Origin: Opitutales bacterium
Lineage (GTDB): Bacteria; Verrucomicrobiota; Verrucomicrobiia; Opitutales; Seribacteraceae
Reading direction: 5' to 3'
Assembly: GCA_028101545.1 (NCBI GenBank)
Contig: JAOHKZ010000005.1
Span: 28,278-92,277, forward strand
DNA: 64,000 nucleotides
Position numbers and translations under genes: made by a program
Notes under the pieces: model-generated
Databases searched by the model: none
Seen by the model: the letters and a program-made list of their open reading frames with translations, nothing else
Told to the model about the DNA's origin: nothing
In this document: positions 16,896 through 26,700 of the stretch, one piece after another
Position numbering within the stretch: the first letter of the stretch is position 1
Layout of the letters: every line of letters starts with the position of its first letter

Positions 16896-18290
16896 TTACG
16901 CTTCGCCCACTGTTGTCTTGCTACCGCCGAAGCTGTCAGTCTCGACTCCGAGACGTTGGAGCATGGTCAGGTAGAGATCTGACAGCGGACGTTCTTCATC
17001 CGAGACGTTGCTTCTCCAGCCTTTATCAGATGAAATTCCGGACGAACTGGAATTATTTTCGTCGGTTCCAAACTTGAGATACTGTCCGTGCTTGAAGCCA
17101 AGATTGCTTCCGCCGGTAAGGACGATCGGGTAGTTACGTGACAAGTGAAAAGCACTGGAGGCGGAACCGAATAAGGTCACGGTATTGTCCAGCATGGTGC
17201 CATTACCGTTTGGTTCAGGGGTATCCTTCAGTCGCTGAAGGAAACGGCCGTATTCTTCCATGAGGAAGTTGCAGTAGTTGGAGAATTGCTCCCAACCATC
17301 TGGCTTCTTGGTATTATGCGAAAGCTGATGCGTAAGGTTATAACCAATCGCGCGAGCCAGGTAGTCACTGGCTCCAACACCGTTTTCACGACCAATTTGC
17401 CAGGTGGCGACCCGGGTGGAGTCGGTGCGAAAGGCGAGGTAGATCAATTCATACATCGTCTGGACATAGTTAAGCGGATCATCCGGGGTGACATCTAGAT
17501 TCAGGTGGCTAACGTCTACCTGGGGCATAGGGATATCAAGCCAGCGCCGGGCTTTCTCGACGCGAATCTCTGTGTCACGAACTGATTGCAGGTATTCGTC
17601 GAGAGTGTCCTGGTCGTGACCAGAGAGCTTTTTGCGAAGCGAGTTAGCATCGCCCATTAAATCATCAAGTGCAGACTGGCAGATGGCCAGACGGCGCTCG
17701 GCGTCTTTACCGCTGCTCACAAAGAGTCTATCAAAAATCCGCTTGGGTCGATTTTCGGCAGGGATTGGACGACCCGCTTGATTGAAAGACAAGGTCTGCG
17801 CACCCCTCGGTGAACCAGTGCCACCATCGGTTGAGAGCACTAGGGATGAAACACGGGTTTCATCACCAACTACGTTTGCATAGTATTGGTCCAGCGAGAT
17901 GGAGTTCTGATAGTCCCCGCTGGCACCGGTGTCAGCTCCGGTCAGGAATTGGTCGGCATTTGAGTGACCATGCACACGACGCACTGCCGGGTGAGACATC
18001 CCGCCGACGACCGTCATCTTATCTCGCAGCGGTTCCAGTGGGCGCAAGCTATTGGTGAGTTGAAAGTAGCGTCCAGGATTGTGCGGGAACCAGCTGAATT
18101 CTTTAAACGCAGGATCATCGACTCGCGGCATGGGGACCCCGTCGGGCTGGTAGAAACAGGCCAGTCGTTTTGGATTTGTAACTGCAGCAGCCGATTTGGC
18201 AAAAGTCTCAAAACAGGGCAAGGCAAGGGCAAAGCCGCTGACCCCGCGCAGAAATTTTCGTCGATCCAATGAAGTTAGTTGAGTACTCAT
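16896..18290 (-). CDS. DUF1552 family exported protein (PSD1 partner 2)
   Basis: 464 residues; Tat-type leader with R10-R11 in D-R-R-K-F-L-R-G and a following hydrophobic stretch. It has the family blocks S-L-D-Q-Y-Y, A-F-R-T-D-S-T-R-V-A-T-W-Q and N-Y-P-I-V-L-T-G-G-S-N-L-G-F-K-H-G-Q-Y-L. It is longer than the other two copies by an insert near the C-terminus with a run of Ser and Gly (N-N-S-S-S-S-G-I-S-S). It follows the PSD1 gene by 6 bases and precedes the enolase gene by 24, so the pair sits in the middle of the transport cluster. Role of the family not established. Confidence 0.88.
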   Translation of the reverse strand: MSTQLTSLDRRKFLRGVSGFALALPCFETFAKSAAAVTNPKRLACFYQPDGVPMPRVDDPAFKEFSWFPHNPGRYFQLTNSLRPLEPLRDKMTVVGGMSHPAVRRVHGHSNADQFLTGADTGASGDYQNSISLDQYYANVVGDETRVSSLVLSTDGGTGSPRGAQTLSFNQAGRPIPAENRPKRIFDRLFVSSGKDAERRLAICQSALDDLMGDANSLRKKLSGHDQDTLDEYLQSVRDTEIRVEKARRWLDIPMPQVDVSHLNLDVTPDDPLNYVQTMYELIYLAFRTDSTRVATWQIGRENGVGASDYLARAIGYNLTHQLSHNTKKPDGWEQFSNYCNFLMEEYGRFLQRLKDTPEPNGNGTMLDNTVTLFGSASSAFHLSRNYPIVLTGGSNLGFKHGQYLKFGTDENNSSSSGISSDKGWRSNVSDEERPLSDLYLTMLQRLGVETDSFGGSKTTVGEA

Positions 18291-18296
18291 GATTGA

Positions 18297-21200
18297 TTAG
18301 GAATTGAAAAGGTTGCTGAGAATAATGTTACGAATAAGAGTCTTGAGACCGTCGCCTTCGCGCCGGGTTTTTGCCGTGATCTGTTCCAAACTGGTGCGAT
18401 CGCCGAAACTCATCGGGCGACCGAGGGCGTAGGAAGTGAGCTTGTGGGTCATGGCACGGGCAAATTGATCCTGCCGAAGTTCCAGCAGGTAGCGCTTCAG
18501 GCCATCCATTCCCTGTAGTTTGTCGCCATTGAACAGCACGCCAACTGAATCTTCACTCCGCCATTTGCCGAGCGCATCGTAGTTTTCAAAGGCGATGCCC
18601 CAGGGATCGATTTTCTCGTGGCAGGAGGCGCAGGCAGGATCGTTGCGGTGATCGGCCATGCGTTCTTTTAGCGTCATCTTGAGTATCTTGGGATCAGCCA
18701 GGTCGATCTCCGGCACGGCGGGCGGTGGCGGTGGCGGTGGATCATGCAGGATGTTTTCCAGCAGCCAGATGCCGCGCTTTAGTGGATGCGAATGTTCGCC
18801 ATCTGCATTCATCGCAAGCAATCCGGCCTGGGTGAGGATACCTCCACGACGGCTCTCAGGCTGCAAATCTACACGGCGAAATTCGCTGCCGAACACTTCT
18901 TTGATCCCGTAGTGGTTGGCGAGTTTTTCATTCAGCATGGTGTAGTCCGAATGCAGGAAATCGAGGATGTTGGAATCCTGCCGAAGCATCTCTGCAAACA
19001 ACTCGATGGGTTCCTGGCCCATGGCTTCGCGCAGGTTCTCTTCCACTTCCTGGTAGTCGAGCAGAGCAAGGCCCAACCACTGTCTAACGAAGTGATGAGA
19101 AAACCGCGCTGAGCGCTCATCGGCCAACATACGATCTACCTGCTTTGCAAGTGTGTCGGGTTCACTCATGCGACCTGCCTCAGCTAGTTTCAGTAGTTTC
19201 TCATCGGGCACGCTACCCCATAGGAATATCGCCAGACGGGTTGCCAGATCGAAATTCGTAGGCTCGGGGGATTGCACGATATAGAGAAAGTTCGGCGATG
19301 AAATTACGGTAGCGAGCACTTCGAGCATCGCTTGCTGAGCGTCGTCGCAGGACGGACGGATCGCGTTGAACAAGGCTAGCTTCTTATCCAGTTCCAGTTC
19401 GGTCGGAGGGCGTCGCCAGGCCCGGCACATGAAATTGCTGAGGATTTTTCGAGGATTGGATTCCGGATCCACTCCCTCAGCAAACACTCGCAGATGTGAC
19501 TCCAGCGGCCACTGATCGTAGTGGGGCGCAGTGACTTCGATGTAGTCGATGTGAATGCCACTGGAAGACAGATTTTGAAAAACCAGGTATTCGGAAGGGT
19601 TCGGTCGCTTGCCCAGTGGATGTTTACCACGGAAGGCGTTGCGCGAAATTTCGCCGAGGTGGATGTCCATTTCGTAGAACTCCGGGCTGTCTGACGTAGA
19701 GGTAACCGTCCATTCACCGACGCGGAATGAGGTTTTGGAATTGTTACTGGGCTGGTAACCGAAGTTGATGCGCAGGTCAGGGTGCGAGGGCGAATCGTTA
19801 GAGGATTGCCAGGCTCTGACACGCAGACGAAGCGTCCCGCTGGCAGGAAGAAAATCACCGAAATCCAGGAGTTGCTGCGTGTTTCCCGGCAACGCCAAAA
19901 CATAATTGGAAACTTCGGGAGTTTCCGGCAATTCCTCAAGGGGGCGGAAACTGTTTCTACCATAACCGGATCGGGACGGGAATCCTCGCCCGGTCTCCAG
20001 ATTGACGAAATGCGCTTTATTCGCGTCGTATGTCCAGGCAACCTCCTCCTGCTCCGCAAGCTTTGCTTGGGAAGCGGCGTCTGTTTTCTTCCTGAGTTTC
20101 TCAATACTACTTAGTCTGCCTTTCTGGAAGTTTGCCTCTGCTGATTCACCGGTAATGACATATCGAACCGGCTCCGGTTGCTCGCCACGAACTGTCGCTT
20201 TTGACAAGGCAGTGTGAGCGATTTCCCGATAGGTTTCGAACTGAGCCGAGGTCATCTGCAACATTTCGGAGCTATTCTGAAAGCCATCCTCCGATTCCGT
20301 TTCCGGAGGCAAATCCCTGGCGAAATCATAGGGCAAACCCAGCAGATCCTGAAGGGCGTAGCTGGTTTCGTAGCGGGTCAAACGGCGGAACGAAGTGTGC
20401 CCCTGTTCACTGCGCCGAGACTGGGACGCGACCAGTAACTCCTGCGAAATCCAGTCGACCACTTTGGCTCGATCCGCGTCGGCCAGCTCGACATCTTCTT
20501 CATCCGGCGGCGGCATTTCGCCCTGGCTGACCGTGTCGGTGATCTCTACCCACCAGGCTCCATCCTCGCCGTTAATCATGTCGGGATCGAGGGTGTCGAC
20601 ACGGAATTTTCCCTTCTGCTTATCAGGTCCGTGGCACTTCACACAGGAAGCTTCGAGGAGAGGTTTGATTTCATGCTGAAAGGCTGTCAGGTTGGCTTTT
20701 GGCGGGCCGTCCGGCACAGCCAACGCCTTTGGATCCAAGTATTTGGAAAACTTCTTTCCTTCGCTGCGCAGCTCTTCAATGGTCGGAACCGGTATTTTTT
20801 CGCCCAGCGCATCGATTTCCAAAATCGCCGAGTGGGTATTGTTGTGCACCTCGCGAAATGTGAAGCGTAGATCGGTGACCGCGTCGAATGACGCGACTAC
20901 ACGCGTCACGGCTAATGCACCACTCTTCTTTGCGGTGACTCCGGTAGCAACCGGCTGCCAGGTGGATCCTCCGTCAGAACTGAGAGCGACATCATAGTCC
21001 TGCCGGGCACGAGTATCGCGGTTCCACGAGAAAACGCGAATTTCATCCAGCCGCTTAATGCGCAGGTCTGAATACTTGACCACCCAGGGATCGCCCTGTT
21101 CATTTGGTGCAGCAAATATGCGGTGCCCCCCCGATCCATCGGTCATCCCAAAGTCGGTCCCACTCTGCAGTTTGAGATTGGATTGGAAGCGAACTCCCGA

Positions 21201-21395
21201 AAGCAGGTCATTCCGAGAAATCTCAAAACCAGCTTCCGCAGCCTGAAATGGCTCCTGTTCGTCCAGGTGCACGGAAACTGCCGCCTGCTGCTGCGACTCC
21301 TGAGCGATGATGTTGGTCGCTGTGAGACAGATGAAGATGACGAGTCTTGATATCAAGCACACGTAGTCTGACTGGTTTAAATGAGATTGATTCAT
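18297..21395 (-). CDS. PSD1-type cytochrome c / DUF1587-1592-1588-1585 protein (copy 2)
   Basis: 1032 residues from 21395, where a signal-type hydrophobic segment (L-I-S-R-L-V-I-F-I-C-L-T-A) follows. Upstream in-frame ATGs to 21509 only encode a tandem repeat and are disfavoured. Unlike copy 1, about 160 residues resembling a discoidin-type sugar-binding domain (S-S-D-G-G-S-T-W-Q-P, L-R-F-T-F-R-E-V) precede the first heme motif CVKCH at 251-255. A second motif, CASCH, is at 922-926, followed by E-K-I-D-P-W-G-I-A-F-E-N-Y-D. Near the C-terminal third is a proline run P-P-P-P-P-P-A-V-P. Presumed periplasmic redox protein of unknown substrate; 6 bases upstream of its DUF1552 partner. Confidence 0.88.
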   Translation of the reverse strand: MNQSHLNQSDYVCLISRLVIFICLTATNIIAQESQQQAAVSVHLDEQEPFQAAEAGFEISRNDLLSGVRFQSNLKLQSGTDFGMTDGSGGHRIFAAPNEQGDPWVVKYSDLRIKRLDEIRVFSWNRDTRARQDYDVALSSDGGSTWQPVATGVTAKKSGALAVTRVVASFDAVTDLRFTFREVHNNTHSAILEIDALGEKIPVPTIEELRSEGKKFSKYLDPKALAVPDGPPKANLTAFQHEIKPLLEASCVKCHGPDKQKGKFRVDTLDPDMINGEDGAWWVEITDTVSQGEMPPPDEEDVELADADRAKVVDWISQELLVASQSRRSEQGHTSFRRLTRYETSYALQDLLGLPYDFARDLPPETESEDGFQNSSEMLQMTSAQFETYREIAHTALSKATVRGEQPEPVRYVITGESAEANFQKGRLSSIEKLRKKTDAASQAKLAEQEEVAWTYDANKAHFVNLETGRGFPSRSGYGRNSFRPLEELPETPEVSNYVLALPGNTQQLLDFGDFLPASGTLRLRVRAWQSSNDSPSHPDLRINFGYQPSNNSKTSFRVGEWTVTSTSDSPEFYEMDIHLGEISRNAFRGKHPLGKRPNPSEYLVFQNLSSSGIHIDYIEVTAPHYDQWPLESHLRVFAEGVDPESNPRKILSNFMCRAWRRPPTELELDKKLALFNAIRPSCDDAQQAMLEVLATVISSPNFLYIVQSPEPTNFDLATRLAIFLWGSVPDEKLLKLAEAGRMSEPDTLAKQVDRMLADERSARFSHHFVRQWLGLALLDYQEVEENLREAMGQEPIELFAEMLRQDSNILDFLHSDYTMLNEKLANHYGIKEVFGSEFRRVDLQPESRRGGILTQAGLLAMNADGEHSHPLKRGIWLLENILHDPPPPPPPAVPEIDLADPKILKMTLKERMADHRNDPACASCHEKIDPWGIAFENYDALGKWRSEDSVGVLFNGDKLQGMDGLKRYLLELRQDQFARAMTHKLTSYALGRPMSFGDRTSLEQITAKTRREGDGLKTLIRNIILSNLFNS

Positions 21396-21459
21396 GAGCG
21401 TCACAACTTGACTTCCGGTGGTGTTAGGATTTGCCACATTTTTTGAAAATAGACTATTA

Positions 21460-21501
21460 AGTTTAATCATATTTGAATTGAGTTTAATCATATCTGAATT
21501 C
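21460..21501. repeat. Two-unit 21-base tandem repeat in SGNH-PSD1 gap
   Basis: Two adjacent 21-base units (21460-21480, 21481-21501) differ at two positions; each contains GTTTAATCATAT and TGAATT. They lie in the 114-base gap between the SGNH stop and the PSD1 start, so they are more likely leader or slippage sequence than coding. Confidence 0.8.
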
Positions 21502-21509
21502 TTTCGCAA

Positions 21510-22283
21510 CTACGGCCTGCCGTCTTCCGCAGGTTGTTTTCCTTTGATAAGTGCATAACCCTGGCGCGCGAAGCGTTGACCGAGAGTGATATAACCCTCC
21601 GGCCTTTTGTAGTGAACACCGTTCTGCATTTTTCCATCGACCTCGATATCGTTCAGATCATCGACATCTATCCAGGCGCCGCGAGCGTCTTCATCAACAA
21701 TTTCGCGTTGTATCTTTCTTATAGCTACACTTCCGCTCTCGGGGTTATCGATGGCATAATCGCTGATGCGCCCGATAACAATATTCATATCCGGCCGCTG
21801 CAGATCACGACGCAGTTTTGTTATCAATAGTTTCAAAGCGTCCTTATACGCCGCTTGCGCCCGAGCCTGGGCATCGGTCTCGCCCTGCATCCAGCAGAAG
21901 GTGACGGATGTCAGCCTTGGGTGCTCCTTCAGCGTCTCCTGATACTTATCCAGAATCGGTTGATAAAGCGCGGCCTCCCACCCCCTGTGGATTCTCTTTA
22001 TACGGCCTTCATCGAGTCCATTCTTTTTAGCAATATCCTGCCACTCTTCCAGCCATCGGCAAATAGGTTGGCTGCCTTTTGAGACTTTGATATAGACGAC
22101 CTCTTCGTCTTTAAATAATTTCTTGGCCTCAGGCATGAAACCGGCATTTGGGTTCATCCGCGCCATATTCGATTGCCCGGAGAGGATGAACAAGTGAACT
22201 GGCTTGTTCGCTGCTGTTACTACAGATGCAGTGAGCAAGAGTGTTAAAAGAGTGATCGGCGTGAATAATGATAATGTCTTCAA
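21510..22283 (-). CDS. SGNH/SASA-family carbohydrate esterase, full-length
   Basis: 257 residues; signal peptide about 1-25; catalytic Ser38 in L-S-G-Q-S-N-M. Second block F-C-W-M-Q-G-E-T-D, and G-V-H-Y-K-R-P-E-G carries the catalytic His. The protein ends K-Q-P-A-E-D-G-R-P, a tail nearly repeated in the SGNH protein at 33734-34489. The 5' 246 bases are duplicated in the truncated copy at 12365-12610. It sits 17 bases after the sulfatase and before PSD1, at the front of the GC-rich cluster. Expected to remove acyl groups from a glycan outside the cytoplasm. Confidence 0.88.
   Translation of the reverse strand: MKTLSLFTPITLLTLLLTASVVTAANKPVHLFILSGQSNMARMNPNAGFMPEAKKLFKDEEVVYIKVSKGSQPICRWLEEWQDIAKKNGLDEGRIKRIHRGWEAALYQPILDKYQETLKEHPRLTSVTFCWMQGETDAQARAQAAYKDALKLLITKLRRDLQRPDMNIVIGRISDYAIDNPESGSVAIRKIQREIVDEDARGAWIDVDDLNDIEVDGKMQNGVHYKRPEGYITLGQRFARQGYALIKGKQPAEDGRP
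22011..22256 (-). repeat. 246-base direct repeat, intact SGNH copy
   Basis: Partner of 12365-12610 at about 93 percent identity and in the same orientation. The two copies bracket PSD1, DUF1552, enolase and TRAP genes. Confidence 0.85.
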
Positions 22284-22300
22284 AATAGAGTTGGGTTGGG

Positions 22301-23668
22301 CTAGCGCTTTTTCTTTTCGCTCACTGGTTTCGGGATAGGGGCCCTGGTTTCGCTGAGCCAGGCGTTTAACATAGCTTCAAGTTCCTTTGTCTTTTCAGGC
22401 ATCGACTCGGCTAGATTTTCTTTCTCGCTGATATCGTTTTTCAGATCATAGAGTTCGATTGGGTCATTGTTGAACCACTTGATCAGCCGGTGGTCCTTGT
22501 GCCGAATCGCAGCATGGGGTGTCGCCCCGCCTCTTCGGTGTCCATGGGGGAAGTACCAGAACAGGGTATCGCGCCCCAGTGATGCATTGGGATCTTTCAG
22601 AATGGCGGAAAGATCCAAGCCATCCACTTCCTGATTGTGATCCGCATTACCCTTGGCACCCGTGGCATTCAAAATCGTCGGATAGAAATCCATCGTGATG
22701 ACTGGGCTATCACAAACGCTTCCGGAAGGAGTGACTCCCGGCCAGCGAACAATCGTCGGTTCGCGAACGCCGCCTTCGTAGGCGGAGCCCTTGCCAGCCC
22801 TCAGCGGTGCGTTCCAAGTCTGCCCCACGAGTCCACCGTTATCCCCAGTGAGAATGATCATGGTTCGATCCGCAATCCCCAGTTTCTCCAGGTGTTCGGT
22901 GATTCGACCGACGCTGTCATCGACTGACTTCAACAGGGCAGCGTAAGCAGGTCTCTTGTGGCGCTTGCCCGCTGGCTTGTTCTTGAAGTATTCGACCAAT
23001 TCCGGCTTCCCCATAATCGGTGTATGAACCGCGTAGTAGGCGAAATGGAGAAAGAAAGGATCCTCCTTCCAGTCATCGATAATCTTTAGAGCCTCATCGG
23101 TGAGTCGATCCGTCAGAAAGTCACCCTCCTTGCCGCCAGGAGGTATATTTTCGACCGATTTTTTTCCTTGGTAGGGATGGAAATAGGTCGCCGGCTCTCC
23201 CCATTCACCGCCGCCAATATTCAGATCAAATCCGTGATGGGTCGGATAAAAGTCCTTGTAGTCCTCACGGTTGCGTGGGGCGAGGTGCCATTTCCCAACA
23301 TGAGCCGTTCGATAGCCGGCTTTTTTGACGGCCTCGGCGATCGTGGTTTCTTCATGACGAAGCCACATCGTCCGGCCGCTGATGTAGTTGGTCACTCCGT
23401 GTTTCGGAGTGTACTTTCCGGTCATCAAAGATGCTCTTGTCGGCGAGCACACCGTGCAGGCCGCGTAGCCATTGGTAAACTTCATACCTGAAGCGGCCAG
23501 CTTGTCGATGTTCGGCGTTTCGTAATAATCCGATCCGTAGCAACCGAAGTCAGTCCAGCCAAGATCATCGACCATCAGGAAAATGACATTGGGCCGTAGC
23601 TCGGCAAAAGTGACACCAAGCGTAAGGAGAAAAGAGGTGAGTAGGTAGAAGATCTTATCGAGGTTCAT
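22301..23668 (-). CDS. Exported family S1 sulfatase
   Basis: 455 residues; signal peptide about 1-22. Metal ligands D34-D35 in V-D-D-L-G; formylglycine motif C74-S-P-T-R in T-V-C-S-P-T-R-A-S-L-M-T-G; G-K-W-H-L and T-G-D-N-G-G complete the active site. The sequence pattern (Y-E-T-P-N-I-D-K-L-A) is that of bacterial arylsulfatase-A-like enzymes. The C-terminus is basic (S-E-K-K-K-R). It is the first gene of the group that runs through SGNH, PSD1, DUF1552, enolase and TRAP, 77 bases from the upstream gene's stop. Confidence 0.93.
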   Translation of the reverse strand: MNLDKIFYLLTSFLLTLGVTFAELRPNVIFLMVDDLGWTDFGCYGSDYYETPNIDKLAASGMKFTNGYAACTVCSPTRASLMTGKYTPKHGVTNYISGRTMWLRHEETTIAEAVKKAGYRTAHVGKWHLAPRNREDYKDFYPTHHGFDLNIGGGEWGEPATYFHPYQGKKSVENIPPGGKEGDFLTDRLTDEALKIIDDWKEDPFFLHFAYYAVHTPIMGKPELVEYFKNKPAGKRHKRPAYAALLKSVDDSVGRITEHLEKLGIADRTMIILTGDNGGLVGQTWNAPLRAGKGSAYEGGVREPTIVRWPGVTPSGSVCDSPVITMDFYPTILNATGAKGNADHNQEVDGLDLSAILKDPNASLGRDTLFWYFPHGHRRGGATPHAAIRHKDHRLIKWFNNDPIELYDLKNDISEKENLAESMPEKTKELEAMLNAWLSETRAPIPKPVSEKKKR

Positions 23669-23745
23669 ATTGTCGAATGAATAGAGTTGTATCTATTTCT
23701 TGTATTCTCGGGTAACAGGAACATCTATAACCACCATCATCGCAA

Positions 23746-26700
23746 TTAGCGTGGAGCTACCCGCTCCCACAACTGCTGTGCTTCATAGGGTCCAGTCTTT
23801 CCTTTTTCCGCACCCCTTATTTTTTTTACAAAGGCACTGGTGACATCAGCAGGAGCATCCGTCCATGCAGAACGAACATAACTTAAAATGGATGCTATTT
23901 CATCATCCCCGAGTGCAGGCCCAAATCCAGGCATGGCGGCTTCGTAATTCTGCAACTCTCCATTTACTTTGATTTGTCCGCCCAACCCTTTCAGTAAAAC
24001 TTTGACCAAAATTTCTCGGTCGCCCGAAACCCAGTCTGAATGAAGAGTCGGAGCAATACTGGGCAACCCCTTCCCTTCTGGTCCGTGACATCCTATGCAA
24101 AACATTTTAAATAAGGTTTCACCCGCCCGTATACGACCCTTGGGAGTATTTGCGGTATTTAATGCCACTCTTTCCTTATCGGCTTTGCTTCCCCGGATCC
24201 GCAATGAAGCCGTTCGGGATTTTAAAGCCGGCATGGGCTCTGCAAATCCTTTCTTCGCCTTGTCCAAGTGAACAAGCGTGGCAAAAGCATTCATCTCTAA
24301 CGGCCCTTCCTCCGTTTCCAGTTCGGCAAAGATATGGGTTTGCAAGGCGGGCAGAAGATTAGGAATCTCGAGGAATACCGATTTTTGATCCGGAAGAATT
24401 TTTACACTCTTCACCCGGACACGGTCGTGTCCCTCCTGCGAAGGGCGCTTGACGGAATACTCCAGCGAACCGTAAGCGGGAGAATATTCATAATTCCATT
24501 GCTGAACAAAATAGCTCTTTGCCTGTGAAGCTGCCTTGCCGCTAAGTTTGGAACTGAACTGCAGTTCTATCCCGTTTTCATAGCCATGTACTTTCTTAAG
24601 CATGGGGTATGGATTCCCCGTGTAACGAACGCGTTCAAGGGATCCATCATCGAGGGAATAGTTGCCCCAGCCATCCGACCCGACCGCATAAAACATTCCA
24701 TCCTTTGGATTGATCGCTCCCCGCATCCCTCCTGCCCGAAACTCACCCGGCAAAGGAACGATGGTTCCCTGGGCACGGTTGTAATCCGCGTAGTCATCAT
24801 TTCGCAGGATTTGATACCAGCTTCCATAGCCGTAACTCAAACCAACAATCTCTCCGCTTAGAGGACCAAAACGTTCAGACACCGGAAACTCAAAACCACC
24901 GGTTGAATTATCAATTCCCCGTGGGAGATAAGCCATGGCTGGAGTAATCTTCTTATCATTCTCCTTGTAAGAATCTTTGTTCAAATGATCTGGCCCCATG
25001 CCATAGTAATCGCCTTTCTGCATTTCAAGAACTGCCGATGAAGGGGTCCAGATTCCTTCCTGTGGACCGACAAGAAATACACCATCCTGACTTGCTCCCA
25101 CTGCCATGGCATTACGCATGCCACTGGCCAACTGTTCTGGGTCCTTATTCCATGGCTTCCTGTAAGCGGAAGTACTGTTAACGAAATACATATTCCTTTC
25201 TTTATCTATGTGAAAACCAAAGGTTCCGGTATGTCCCATGTATTTGTATGACGGGAAGGAAAAATACTCCTCATAGTAGTCTGCTTCGTCATCCTCATTC
25301 AGATCTTTGGGACATACAATGCCACCCCGGGTCATGACATGGGGTAAGCCATCGATAACCCGAAGTCCAAAAGGCTGGTCCAACCCGGTTGCGTATCGTT
25401 TCCAGGTAACTTCTTTCATACCCGCTTCCAGACCCATGACTTTCCAAAGATCACCCATCAGAGTGCAAATATATGCCGCCCCATCCTGGTCAAAATCAAT
25501 ACCACTGAACAGCATCATCGAACCCCACGGGTTATCAAAAGGAACATCGATACGGTCAATAACATAGGCTTTGTCACTCCCGGCAATCTTCACCTTTTCC
25601 TTAAAGAGCTGAGGCCAGTTGGCTTTTCCTCCCTTGGTCCACATTGGTAAGGGGTCCGTTTTTTGATCAGCTTTGATTGACGAGATCACCTTATCTGCTT
25701 CTGCGGAAGGGCCTTCCCAATAATAAACTTTATAAGCATTAGCAGTGGCAGAGGATATCCATTTTCCTTTTTTGAGATCTGGGGAAAGCAAAGTTCCTTT
25801 ATCTTTTGAAAAAGACTTGGCCGCACCCACGATCGATCTTCCATCCTTGGTGCCCACGATCATATTTCCATTTGTTTTGATCTCCCAATCTTTGTAGCCA
25901 TCCAGTTTAATAGGAAATAGAGCGACTCCCTTCTCCAATGCTGAGACCATGCGTACAAAACAGCCATTTTTCATCCGCGAAATATTCTCAAGAAAACGGG
26001 TATCACCGATCTCGTAATGCATCATCACCCGTCGACCATAGGTGTAATGCCCAAGGTAGCGACTGATTGACTGTCCATCCCTCTCAATCGGACCAAACCA
26101 TGCACTCAAATCACTGGGCTTTACCCCGGTGGGCACAATCACTCCATGAATCAAACCCCAGCGGTGAGGATTGAAGGTGGGGCGACCTTTCCAATAATTA
26201 AAATACTCACCGTTTTTATGGTCGAAAGTTACGGTATAATCTCCGGGAAGCAACAGGTTCAGCATGTTACCTTTGGCAGCCCTATTTTTTATGTTGATTG
26301 AATAGGAAGCCTTCAACGCGGGACCGTAATCCATCTTATGCCAGCGATAATCCTTGTGCCCGTTTTCGCTGTAATTTCCCCAGTGACCAAAGATTCCCCC
26401 ATCCAGATCAGTATACGCGGGTAGTAAATTAAGTTCCTGATCCTTCTGTAAGTGATGTTTCGCCTGGCGTTTGTAAAAGTCGTACATCCGGTAGGTATTG
26501 GTTTCCTCCCCCGCAAACTCATACCCCGCCCTACCCTTCGAAGTGTCCAGGTAAGGATAAAGAGCCGGTTCTATTTTCGGAGGTGATACCGTGGTACTTA
26601 CTGCTTCATCATCTTCCACCTCTTCTTCAACGGACTGGACTTCTTTAAGGTAAATATTTCTAAACCTAACTTTCTTTCCCACAAGTTCCGGCTTCTTTAC

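Noticed and set aside
18297..21509. Start of PSD1 copy 2 at 21509
   Set aside because: The extra 38 residues come mainly from the tandem repeat and lack a leader; the hydrophobic signal begins after 21395.
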